Part shown: piece after piece, positions 59,801 through 64,000 of the stretch
Layout of the letters: each line of letters starts with the position of its first letter
Numbering within the stretch: the first letter of the stretch is position 1
Assembly (NCBI RefSeq): GCF_032854445.1
Contig: NC_088302.1
Location: 54,848,237-54,912,236, forward strand
Direction: 5' to 3'
Origin: Liolophura sinensis
Lineage: Eukaryota > Mollusca > Polyplacophora > Chitonida > Chitonidae
Length of the DNA: 64,000 nucleotides
Translations under genes and position numbers: made by a program
Notes under the pieces: generated by a model
What the model saw: the letters and a program-made list of their open reading frames with translations, nothing else
Database searches by the model: none
What the model was told of the DNA's origin: nothing

Positions 59801-62800
59801 TCCTGTAGATCAAAACATTTACATGTGTGTGTGAATCCTGTAGATGACCTCCTGTGTGTGTGAATCCTGTAGATCAAAACATTTACATGTGTGTGTGAAT
59901 CCTGTAGATGACCTAAACATTTACCTGTGTGTGTGAATTCTGTAGATGACCTAAACAGTTACATGTGTGTGTGAATCCTGTAGATGACCTCCTGTGTGTG
60001 TGAATCCTGTAGATGACCTCCTGTGTGTGTGAATCCTGTAGATCAAAACATTTACATGTGTGTGTGAATCCTGTAGATCAAAACATTTACATGTGTGTGT
60101 GAATCCTGTAGATGACCTAAACATTTACCTGTGTGTGTGAATTCTGTAGATGACCTAAACATTTACCTGTGTGTGTGAATCCTGTAGATCAAAACATTTA
60201 CATGTGTGTGTGAATCCTGTAGATGACCTAAACATTTACCCGTGTGTGTGTGAATTCTGTAGATGACCTAAACATTTACCTGTGTGTGTGTTAATCCTGT
60301 AGATGACCTCAATGTTTACCTGCTTGTGTGAATCCTATAGATCAAAACATTTACCTGTGTGTGTGAATTCTGTAGATGACCTAAACATTTACCTGTGTGT
60401 GTGAATCCTGTAGATGACCTAAACATTTACCTGTGTGCGTGAATCCTGTAGATGACCTAAACATTTACCTGTGTGTGTGAATCCTGTAGATGACCTAAAC
60501 ATTTACCTGTGTGTGTTAATCCTGTAGATGATCTAAACATTTACCTGTGTGTGTGAACCCTGTAGATGACCTAAACATTTACCTGTGTGTGTGAACCCTA
60601 TAGATGACCCACACTTTTGCCAAATGGTGGAATTTAAAGGCAAATAAATGTCCAAAAACATCACCTTTCATAACACATGCTCTTTATGTGTTCAGAATGT
60701 TGTACTATTTTTAAAAATATTATTGTATTATCCTGCTTTGCCAGCAACCTGCGGATGGTCATGGGCTTCCCCGGGGCTCTGCCTGGTTTCTTCCCACCAT
60801 AATGCCCGCCGTCGCCGTGTGAGTGAAATATTCTTGAGTAGGGCGTAAAACACCAGTCAAATAAATCTATAAATAAATATTATCCTGCTCTCATGCAGCA
60901 TGACTTGATTTGTCTACGCCCTTTGTTAACAGAGTGACCCTGTTGATCATGATGTCCCTTACTGTACACTCAAGTCTTTCCCAGCAACATTAGAACACTG
61001 TATCCAGTGGGCCAGAGACAAGGTGAGTGAAGCTCCTGATTGTTCTGCCTTATTGTAACATTACAGAGGAAGTTTGTGTTGATGTTGTGTACATCTATAA
61101 GAGGAGTGTGAAACAGTTTGAAAATTTGATTGTTCTGACTATCATAACATCAGAGAAAAAGTTTACGTTGATATTGTATACATCTATGACAGGAATATCA
61201 AACAATTTGAAAATAAAAGACTGCATTTTTTTCTGGAATGAATAGATATGTTTGTACTATGTGTAAGGTTTCAGCTGAGCAAGTTTATGCTGTCTTTCAG
61301 TTTGAAAGTTCCTTCAGCCTGAAACCTAATCTTGTCAACCAGTTTTGGGCACAGCATCAAAATCCAGGTGAAGTAGTACAGGTATGTACACTTCCCTATC
61401 AGGTACGTACACTTTCCTATCCGTATGTACACTTCCCTATCATGTATGTACACTTTTCTATCCGGTATGTACACTTTCCTATCAGGTATGTACACTTTCC
61501 TATCCGGTATGTACACTTCCCTATCAGATATGTACACTTTCCTATCCAGTATGTACACTTCCCTATCAGGTATGTACACTTTCCTATCAGGTATGTTATT
61601 ATCCAAATCCATGTTATGCTCACCTTAAATGAGGAGATGTAAAACTTGGACATTTCTAGGGAGTTGGGTCCATAATGCATCAGCTTCACATCGGATGGTA
61701 AAGCTACATGTAGACGTACATGGAATAAGTAGATGACACGATTGAAATAAGTAGATGACATGATTGGGATAAGTAGATGACACGATTGGAATAAGTACAT
61801 GACACGATTGGGATAAGTAGATGACACGATTGGAATAAGTAGATGACACGATTAGAATAAATACATGACACGATTGGAATAAGTAGATGACACAATTGGG
61901 ATAAGTAGATGACACGATAGGGATAAGTAGATGACACGATTGTGATAAGTAGATGACACGATTGGAATAAGTACATGACACGATTGGAGTAAGTACATGA
62001 CACGATTGGAATAAGTAGATGACACGATTGGGATAAGTAGATGACACGATTGGAATAAGTAGATGACACGATTGGGATAAGTAGATGACACGATTGGAAT
62101 AAATACATGACACAATTGGGATAAGTAGATGACACGATTGGGATAAGTAGATGACACGATTGGGATAAGTAGATGACACGATTGGAATAAGTAGATGACA
62201 CGATTGGGATAAGTAGATGACACGATTGGGATAAGTAGATGACACGATTGGAATAAGTAGATGACACGATTGGGATAAGTAGATGACACGATTGGGATAA
62301 GTAGATGACACGATTGGGATAAGTAGATGACGCGATTGGAATAAGCAGATGACACGATTGGAATAAGTAGATGACACGATTGGGATAAGCAGATGACACG
62401 ATTGGGATAAGTAGATGACACGATTGGGATAAGTAGATGACACAATTGGAATAAGTAGATGACACGATTGGAATAAGTAGATGACACGATAAGTAGATGA
62501 CACGATTGGAATAAGTAGATGACACGATTGGGATAAGTAGATGACACGATTGGATTGAGTAGATGACACGATTGGAATAAGTAGATGACACGATTGGGAT
62601 AAGTAGATGACACGATTGGGATAAGTAGATGACATGATAAGTAGATGACACGATTGGAATAAGTAGATGACACGATTGGGATAAGTAGATGACACGATTG
62701 GAATGAGTAGATGACACGATTGGAATAAGTAGATGACACGATTGGGATAAGTAGATGACATGATTGGGATAAGTAGATGACACGATTGGAATAAGTAGAT

Positions 62801-63844
62801 GACACGATTGGAATAAGTAGATGACACGATAAGTAGATGACACGATTGGAATAAGTAGATGACACGATTGGGAGGAGTAGATGACACGATTGGATTGAGT
62901 AGATGACACGATTGGAATAAGTAGATGACACGATTGGGATAAGTAGATGACACGATTGGAATAAGTAGATGACACGATTGGAATAAGTAGATGACACGAT
63001 AAGTAGATGACACGATTGGAATAAGTAGATGACACGATTGGGATAAGTAGATGACACGATTGGAATAAGTAGATGACACGATTGGAATAAGTAGATGACA
63101 CGATTGGGATAAGTAGATGACACAATTGGAATAAGTAGATGACACGATTGGAATAAGTAGATGACACGATAAGTAGATGACACGATTGGAATAAGTAGAT
63201 GACACGATTGGGATAAGTAGATGACACGATTGGGATAAGTAGATGACACGATTGGGATAAGTAGATGACACGATTGGAATAAGTAGATGACACATGCGTA
63301 TATTTGTTAATGATACATGAGAAGAGCCACTGTCTTGGTATGTATCTTATCAGAAAAGACATTTCTAAGCATCTATAAAAGATGAAACCATATTCCTGTT
63401 TAAGAAAACACTTTTTTCAGCAAAAGGAACATATTTAACATACCATCAATCCTATCTGCACAGGTTGTCATTTCTGTTTGATTATATCTGTCTGACACTG
63501 CTGTGTTGGGATATGTCAGTTGTGTCACATGACTTGGTCTTTTTGGGGCATATCCTACTGCAATGATTTTCTCAGCCTCACCTGTTTACATCTGTACAGT
63601 TTACATGTTTACATTATTTGGGCTAATTAGATTTGGTGTCAAGATTGCTGTCGTGTTTTGTTGCTTGTGTATAACTAAATCTGTATTATAAAGCAAAACT
63701 GATTTTTTTGCATAGAAACTTCAGCAGGGGATGTCCGTGGATGGAGCAATACAGGTGAGCAAGGTGACATACCACCGACCTACAACCTGGGAGCACTGTG
63801 TCCAGTTGGCACGGCTCAAGTTTGAGAAATACTTCAATCACAAG
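32775..63844 (+). CDS. UBA6: UBA6, ubiquitin-activating E1 enzyme, 5' two thirds (24 exons)
   Basis: UBA6 activates ubiquitin with ATP, forms a thioester on its catalytic cysteine and passes ubiquitin to E2 enzymes, notably the USE1/UBE2Z type; vertebrate UBA6 also activates FAT10. The exons join in phase with no stop and give 686 residues from the ATG at 32819. In order: inactive adenylation half with GMGGLG (36-41) and RNRAEA; first cysteine half-domain with [11 protein letters not shown] and DGEEPKEAF; four-helix region; active adenylation half with [14 protein letters not shown] (439-447), [12 protein letters not shown] and [10 protein letters not shown]; catalytic Cys597 in [10 protein letters not shown]; and the start of the second cysteine half-domain, ending [10 protein letters not shown]. 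The tracts CTLKSFP, WARDKFESSF and [13 protein letters not shown] fit UBA6 rather than UBA1 (CTLKNFP). The C-terminal ubiquitin-fold domain is beyond the edge. Any 5' exon before 32775 was not found. Confidence 0.95.
33047..33436. repeat. About 54-bp array made of copies of the exon 2 acceptor
   Basis: CAGTGTATATT recurs at about 33170, 33223, 33275, 33330 and 33385. Units carry TTAATCTGCTCACTTCTTTG, TTTAGTTATCAG. The true junction, CTGCTCACTTCTGTGTTTTAG split at 33436, is the last unit. The oldest-looking unit (GTGTTTTGGTCACCAG at about 33054) is closest to the real GTGTTTTAGTCGCCAG. Confidence 0.85.
33437..33531 (+). CDS. UBA6: UBA6 exon 2
   Basis: Reads [15 protein letters not shown] and the nucleotide-binding-type loop GMGGLGVEI. 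Acceptor GTGTTTTAG, donor ATAG/GTAGGC. Its acceptor closes the 33.05-33.44 kb tandem array. Confidence 0.95.
34592..34710. repeat. 47-bp tandem repeat, about 2.5 copies
   Basis: Units read ACAAACAAACAAATATGCAT, then GTGTGCAAAAACCATAAATC, and are almost identical. Confidence 0.88.
35259..35363 (-). CDS. Candidate first exon of an unknown nested antisense gene
   Basis: Inside UBA6 intron 2, on the minus strand, an ATG in near-ideal context (AACAATGGCG) opens [16 protein letters not shown] and then [16 protein letters not shown] donor follows at phase 0 and the frame stays open well past it. The flank at 35560-35620 is unusually CpG-rich for this window, as a small promoter would be. I do not recognise the protein and found no second exon, so this may be chance. 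Confidence 0.27.
36115..36200. repeat. 22-bp tandem repeat, three copies
   Basis: Units of CCCAGGCTGTGGGACTGACT plus two T. Degenerate relatives (GGGACT with TTCCCA) continue on both sides from about 36080 to 36420. Confidence 0.8.
37190..38111. repeat. 58-bp minisatellite, about 16 copies
   Basis: Units read GTATCAGGCGTGGGTTGAAA, TAACCAACATTTGTTGTCA, then a TTAGATGTGTACGTGTACG run. Copies are highly uniform, differing mainly at GTGTACGTGTAC/TATG and CAG/CAA. Confidence 0.95.
38182..39550. repeat. About 70-73-bp minisatellite, about 19 copies
   Basis: Units contain AATTCACATGATAGCAGTTA, TTGTATCCAAAGTTGGCATC and AGTAGACAAGAGGTGCACG. A three-unit higher-order period of 217 bp is visible (for example 38789 and 39006). 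Confidence 0.94.
41832..41860 (+). CDS. UBA6: UBA6 exon 3 (29-nt microexon)
   Basis: Codes [10 protein letters not shown] between acceptor TTTCTTACAG and donor GGAG/GTAAGT. It is short but restores the frame and the E1 sequence AKN-x-x-LAG exactly. It follows an 8.3-kb intron. Confidence 0.9.
41861..43007. other. UBA6 intron 3
   Basis: No repeat array or coding signal seen. Confidence 0.6.
43008..43102 (+). CDS. UBA6: UBA6 exon 4
   Basis: Reads [15 protein letters not shown] and ends in the arginine shared with exon 5 (RNRAEA). Acceptor TTCTTCAG, donor ACAG/GTAGGA. Confidence 0.94.
43103..44063. other. UBA6 intron 4
   Basis: No array. A short CpG-richer patch at 43640-43800 has no other support as promoter or exon. 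Confidence 0.55.
44064..44175 (+). CDS. UBA6: UBA6 exon 5
   Basis: Reads [19 protein letters not shown] and [10 protein letters not shown]. Acceptor TTATGTACAG, donor TTTCAG/GTATGT. The 3' 86 or so bases of this exon with the first 37 of the intron form the unit of the array that follows. Confidence 0.94.
44176..45342. repeat. 123-bp array of UBA6 exon 5 copies with donor
   Basis: About nine units, each made of roughly 86 bases of the 3' end of exon 5 (TCAGAGCTGAACCC to GGGACTATCAG) plus roughly 37 bases of the following intron (GTATATTTGAG to TTTACTGG). Most copies read AACCCCTAAGTC where the exon reads AACCCTTATGTC, turning a tyrosine codon into a stop. The copies near 44217 and 45076 lack this stop. 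Confidence 0.93.
45804..45884 (+). CDS. UBA6: UBA6 exon 6
   Basis: Reads [11 protein letters not shown], then [13 protein letters not shown], matching the E1 C-V-x-L-T-E strand and FCRSQ-x-PPIK of UBA6. Acceptor ATTTTCAG, donor AAAA/GTAAGT. Confidence 0.94.
46085..46215 (+). mobile_element. Possible decayed tRNA-derived SINE head
   Basis: GTGACAGAGTGATTAAGGTG followed about 50 bp later by TGCAGGTTCCGTC resembles A-box and B-box spacing. It abuts the 41-bp array. Weak. Confidence 0.3.
46239..47315. repeat. 41-bp minisatellite, about 26 copies
   Basis: Units read GTTGCCAAAGGCACTCTGG, then TTTGTACATCACATGCTGGA. The unit has no stop in any forward frame and is not a multiple of three, so two forward frames stay open for over 360 codons and share the same 41-residue period. 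Confidence 0.95.
47964..48086 (+). CDS. UBA6: UBA6 exon 7 (first cysteine half-domain)
   Basis: Reads [20 protein letters not shown] and [14 protein letters not shown], the hallmark G-x-x-x-x-x-F-C-D-F-G start of the first cysteine half-domain. Acceptor TTGACAG, donor AAAG/GTTTGT. Confidence 0.95.
48908..50338. repeat. 29-bp array made of copies of the exon 8 acceptor
   Basis: About 49 units of TCTGAATGGTTCCTTACC then CAATATTTCAG. A variant ending CTAGTAATTCAA recurs every few units as a higher-order pattern. The last unit (TTTCTTACATAATATTTCAG) is the real acceptor of exon 8. Many units also carry TCTAAC, a branch-point-like word. Confidence 0.95.
50339..50462 (+). CDS. UBA6: UBA6 exon 8
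   Basis: Reads [19 protein letters not shown] and [13 protein letters not shown], matching [10 protein letters not shown] of UBA6. Donor AAAG/GTAAGC. Its acceptor ATAATATTTCAG is the last unit of the 29-bp array at 48908-50338. Confidence 0.95.
50937..51046 (+). CDS. UBA6: UBA6 exon 9
   Basis: Reads [20 protein letters not shown] and SQVKVP, matching the F-S-I-x-D-T-T and YLHGGIA run of UBA6. Acceptor GTGTTGCAG, donor ATTT/GTAAGT. Confidence 0.95.
51347..51412 (+). CDS. UBA6: UBA6 exon 10
   Basis: Reads [12 protein letters not shown] and EDTWKID, matching the short F-x-SLE-x-Q-L segment. Acceptor GTCTTGCAG, donor TGAT/GTGAGT. Confidence 0.9.
51521..51560 (-). mobile_element. SINE family A tail remnant
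   Basis: TTTATTAGATTGGTGTTTTA followed by ACCAAGAATATT, the inverted 3' end of family A with several changes. Confidence 0.5.
52030..52106 (+). CDS. UBA6: UBA6 exon 11
   Basis: Reads [20 protein letters not shown], like the LALDQFQEKY helix of UBA6. Acceptor ATTATGCAG, donor GCCG/GTGAGT. Confidence 0.92.
52181..52304 (-). mobile_element. SINE fragment, family A (3' part)
   Basis: Minus-strand reading gives GTGGGTTTCCTCTGGGCTC, TGCCCAGTTTCC, CATAATGCTGGCCGCCGTCG, ATTCTTGAGTACAGC, then a TAAA-type tail. Its inner end runs directly into the 63-bp array. Confidence 0.85.
52305..53478. repeat. 63-bp minisatellite seeded from a SINE, about 18 copies
   Basis: Units read GTAGTGTATATAAAGCCC, TTTGTTTGTATTGTACAG, then CTCTATTCAGGGGAAACCCA and CGACCAT. 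The GGAAACCCAC-ACCATGTAG part matches the adjacent SINE edge. Early units alternate GGTGTGTATC and GTTTGTATTG, a 126-bp dimer. As 63 is a multiple of three, one frame is open with a 21-residue period. Confidence 0.93.
53479..53795. other. UBA6 intron 11 remainder
   Basis: AT-rich intron sequence between the 63-bp array and exon 12; nothing else seen. Confidence 0.6.
53796..53862 (+). CDS. UBA6: UBA6 exon 12
   Basis: Reads [19 protein letters not shown], matching the D-S-E-E-L-L-x-L-A helix. Acceptor TTTGTCAG, donor TCCT/GTAAGC. Confidence 0.92.
54254..54409 (+). CDS. UBA6: UBA6 exon 13
   Basis: Reads [19 protein letters not shown] and [15 protein letters not shown], the conserved E1 run P-x-x-A-x-x-G-G-x-x-A-Q-E-x-x-K-x-x-T-G-K-F. 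Acceptor TTGTTTACAG, donor GTGG/GTAAGG. At 156 nt it is the longest exon here. Confidence 0.96.
54521..54680 (+). mobile_element. SINE fragment, family A
   Basis: Contains GAATTCCAGTCC (B-box remnant), TCATGCTGG, GGGAAGGTCTTCCAGCAGCC, the tail AGTGAAATATTCTTAAGTA, TGGCGTAAAACACCAATG and (AAATA)n. The 5' end of the head is missing. Confidence 0.82.
54759..54817 (+). CDS. UBA6: UBA6 exon 14
   Basis: Reads [19 protein letters not shown] with the final arginine split into exon 15. Acceptor TTTTTGTAG, donor CAAG/GTACCT. Confidence 0.9.
55063..55141 (+). CDS. UBA6: UBA6 exon 15 (start of active adenylation half)
   Basis: Reads [19 protein letters not shown], matching the R-G-D-R-Y-D signature. 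Acceptor TTATTCCAG, donor TATG/GTCAGT. Confidence 0.95.
55395..55590 (+). mobile_element. Putative SINE of another family
   Basis: TTCGGCTAAAGTACTGATAT and the B-box-like GGCTCAAATCCAGGTC have tRNA-like spacing. A different body follows, ending AACATTAAACATCAATCAAA. One copy only in this window. Confidence 0.5.
55635..55712 (+). CDS. UBA6: UBA6 exon 16 (ATP-binding glycine loop)
   Basis: Reads [19 protein letters not shown], the active-site GxGxxG loop of the adenylation domain. Acceptor GTGTTACAG, donor ACTG/GTAACT. Confidence 0.97.
56208..56285 (+). CDS. UBA6: UBA6 exon 17
   Basis: Reads [20 protein letters not shown], carrying the aspartate, asparagine, arginine and glutamine that bind ATP and Mg in E1 enzymes. 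Acceptor TTCAACAG, donor ACAG/GTGAGT. Confidence 0.97.
56485..56654 (+). mobile_element. SINE fragment, family A
   Basis: Core GGAAGGTCTGTCAGCAACC, GGATGGTCGTGGGTGTCCCC, CATAATGCTGGCTGCTG, tail AAGTGAAATGTTCTTGAGTA and ATCACCAATCAAATAAACAA. The tRNA head is absent. Confidence 0.82.
56825..57082 (+). mobile_element. Full-length SINE, family A, with target-site duplication
   Basis: A 258-bp element with a tRNA-like head (A-box TCCGTGGCTCAGTCGGTTAA, B-box GTGAGTTCAAGTCC, long variable arm as in Ser/Leu tRNA). The core runs GGTCTGCCAGCAACCTGCGG to AATGCTGGCCGCCG, the tail is TTCTTGAGTACGGCGTAAAA, CACCAATC, and a poly(A) closes it. The 12-bp word CATATAAGCTGG flanks it at 56813-56824 and 57083-57094. 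It lies in UBA6 intron 17, plus orientation. Confidence 0.93.
57211..57259 (+). CDS. UBA6: UBA6 exon 18
   Basis: Reads [16 protein letters not shown]; the lysine of PKS sits where E1 enzymes keep a catalytic lysine. Acceptor CATTTCAG, donor CCTA/GTGAGT. Confidence 0.94.
57701..57730 (+). CDS. UBA6: UBA6 exon 19 (30-nt microexon)
   Basis: Reads [10 protein letters not shown] between acceptor CATTTTCAG and donor AAAG/GTAAGA, the equivalent of IKIDAHLNK in UBA6. Both phases fit its neighbours. Confidence 0.92.
57883..57988 (+). CDS. UBA6: UBA6 exon 20
   Basis: Reads [19 protein letters not shown] and [15 protein letters not shown], with the conserved A-L-D-N-x-x-A-R-R-Y that closes the ATP site. 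Acceptor GTGTTGCAG, donor ACAG/GTGAGG. Confidence 0.97.
58265..58420 (+). mobile_element. Possible decayed tRNA-derived SINE
   Basis: AGTGGCCAGGCGTGTCTACC and the B-box-like AAGCTCAAGTCCC have tRNA-like spacing; no clear tail. Confidence 0.35.
58976..59081 (+). CDS. UBA6: UBA6 exon 21
   Basis: Reads [20 protein letters not shown] and ITESFNDQ, matching P-L-L-D-S-G-T-M-G-T-K-G. Acceptor TTTGCACAG, donor CCAG/GTAAGA. Confidence 0.97.
59578..60612. repeat. 35/38-bp minisatellite, about 28 copies
   Basis: Units read TGTGTGTGTGAATCCTGTAG then ATGACCTAAACATTTACC (38 bp) or ATCAAAACATTTACAT (35 bp). The short form prevails at the 5' side and the long form at the 3' side. In UBA6 intron 21. Confidence 0.94.
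60738..60877 (+). mobile_element. 5'-truncated SINE, family A, with target-site duplication
   Basis: Starts within the core at TTGCCAGCAACCTGCGGATG and runs to ATTCTTGAGTAGGGCG, TAAAACACCAGTCAAATAAA. The 12-bp word TATTATCCTGCT flanks it at 60726-60737 and 60878-60889, so it inserted in this truncated form. Confidence 0.9.
60933..61022 (+). CDS. UBA6: UBA6 exon 22 (catalytic cysteine)
   Basis: Reads [20 protein letters not shown] and ARDK. The thioester-forming cysteine is codon TGT at 60963-60965 (Cys597 from the visible ATG). Acceptor TGTTAACAG, donor CAAG/GTGAGT. Confidence 0.98.
61301..61381 (+). CDS. UBA6: UBA6 exon 23
   Basis: Reads [16 protein letters not shown] and NPGEVVQ. Acceptor GTCTTTCAG, donor TACAG/GTATGT. 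The donor is the first unit of a 21-bp tandem array; the next donor-like site is exactly 21 nt on and keeps the frame. Confidence 0.96.
61382..61596. repeat. 21-bp array made of copies of the exon 23 donor
   Basis: Ten units of GTATGTACACTTTCCTATCA plus G start exactly at the exon 23/intron boundary. The second unit reads GTACGT, the fourth onward mostly GTATGT after CAG or CCG. Unit 2 is 20 bp; the rest are 21. Confidence 0.95.
61731..63293. repeat. 22-bp minisatellite, about 70 copies
   Basis: Units read ATTGGAATAAGTAGATGACA plus CG, with GGGATAAG as the main variant and occasional short units lacking ATTGGA. On the minus strand no unit contains a stop in any frame, so all three frames are open for 465-556 codons. 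Confidence 0.97.
63294..63715. other. UBA6 intron 23 remainder
   Basis: AT-rich intron DNA after the 22-bp array, ending in the acceptor of exon 24; nothing else seen. Confidence 0.6.
63716..63844 (+). CDS. UBA6: UBA6 exon 24 (last in window)
   Basis: Reads [17 protein letters not shown], then [19 protein letters not shown]. Acceptor TTTTGCATAG, donor CAAG/GTTAGT. The gene continues past the right edge. Confidence 0.96.
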
Positions 63845-64000
63845 GTTAGTACAAGATTCTACTTGGTACTGTCTGCTGCTGTAAATTTCAGGTACTATGT
63901 GAATTAAAATTTGCCTTGAGTGTGAAAACGTGACCCTGCACTTGTGTGAGGTCACATGACCAAACTTTCCGTGGCTGAACACCAAGATTGGTGTAGAATT

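Noticed and set aside
2544-63293. CRISPR arrays
   Set aside because: The regular repeats are head-to-tail units without unique spacers, and the DNA is eukaryotic.
61625-63295. 556-codon minus-strand open frame
   Set aside because: It is the 22-bp array read through. The other two frames are equally open and encode the same shifted repeat; no gene-like composition.
32775-63844. UBA1 or UBA7 instead of UBA6
   Set aside because: CTLKSFP, WARDKFESSF and [13 protein letters not shown], plus [10 protein letters not shown] and FLFRQHHIQ, fit UBA6 better than UBA1 (CTLKNFP).

Overview
This window is animal nuclear DNA. All 24 exons read with confidence on the plus strand obey GT-AG rules, introns are long and AT-rich, and the DNA is full of minisatellites and tRNA-derived SINEs. 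The proteins are clearly metazoan. The repeated SINE tail (around TTCTTGAGTACGGCGTAAAA) and the abundance of ACATGTACATGTA-type words suggest a marine lophotrochozoan such as a mollusc or brachiopod. That placement is inference, not proof.

Layout. Positions 1-27132 hold the 5' part of a minus-strand MAP1/futsch-family gene (microtubule-associated protein). Coding exon 1 is at 27000-27132 and exon 2 at 3899-3997, with a 23-kb first intron between them; a further exon candidate lies at 1243-1391 and the gene runs off the left edge. Positions 27133-32774 are intergenic. They carry a promoter-like stretch with CCAAT and ETS words, a SINE-bearing inverted repeat, and two SINE copies set in a GTTACATTCACTCCC-type microsatellite. 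Positions 32775-63844 hold a plus-strand UBA6 gene (E1 for ubiquitin) as 24 coding exons. They cover residues 1-686, counted from the first visible ATG, through the catalytic cysteine; the last third of the enzyme lies beyond the right edge.

The unusual part is the intron content of UBA6. At least ten tandem arrays fill its introns. Four have units that contain copies of the gene's own splice junctions: the exon 2 acceptor (33.05-33.44 kb), the 3' part of exon 5 with its donor (44.18-45.34 kb), the exon 8 acceptor (48.91-50.34 kb) and the exon 23 donor (61.38-61.60 kb). This looks like minisatellites seeded at splice sites, leaving long ladders of decoy sites next to the real ones. Another array grew from a SINE fragment (52.3-53.5 kb).

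The longest open frames in the window (up to 556 codons) are by-products of stop-free tandem repeats, not genes. No rRNA gene, true tRNA gene, CRISPR array or viral gene was seen. The two genes have no evident functional link beyond divergent neighbourhood.
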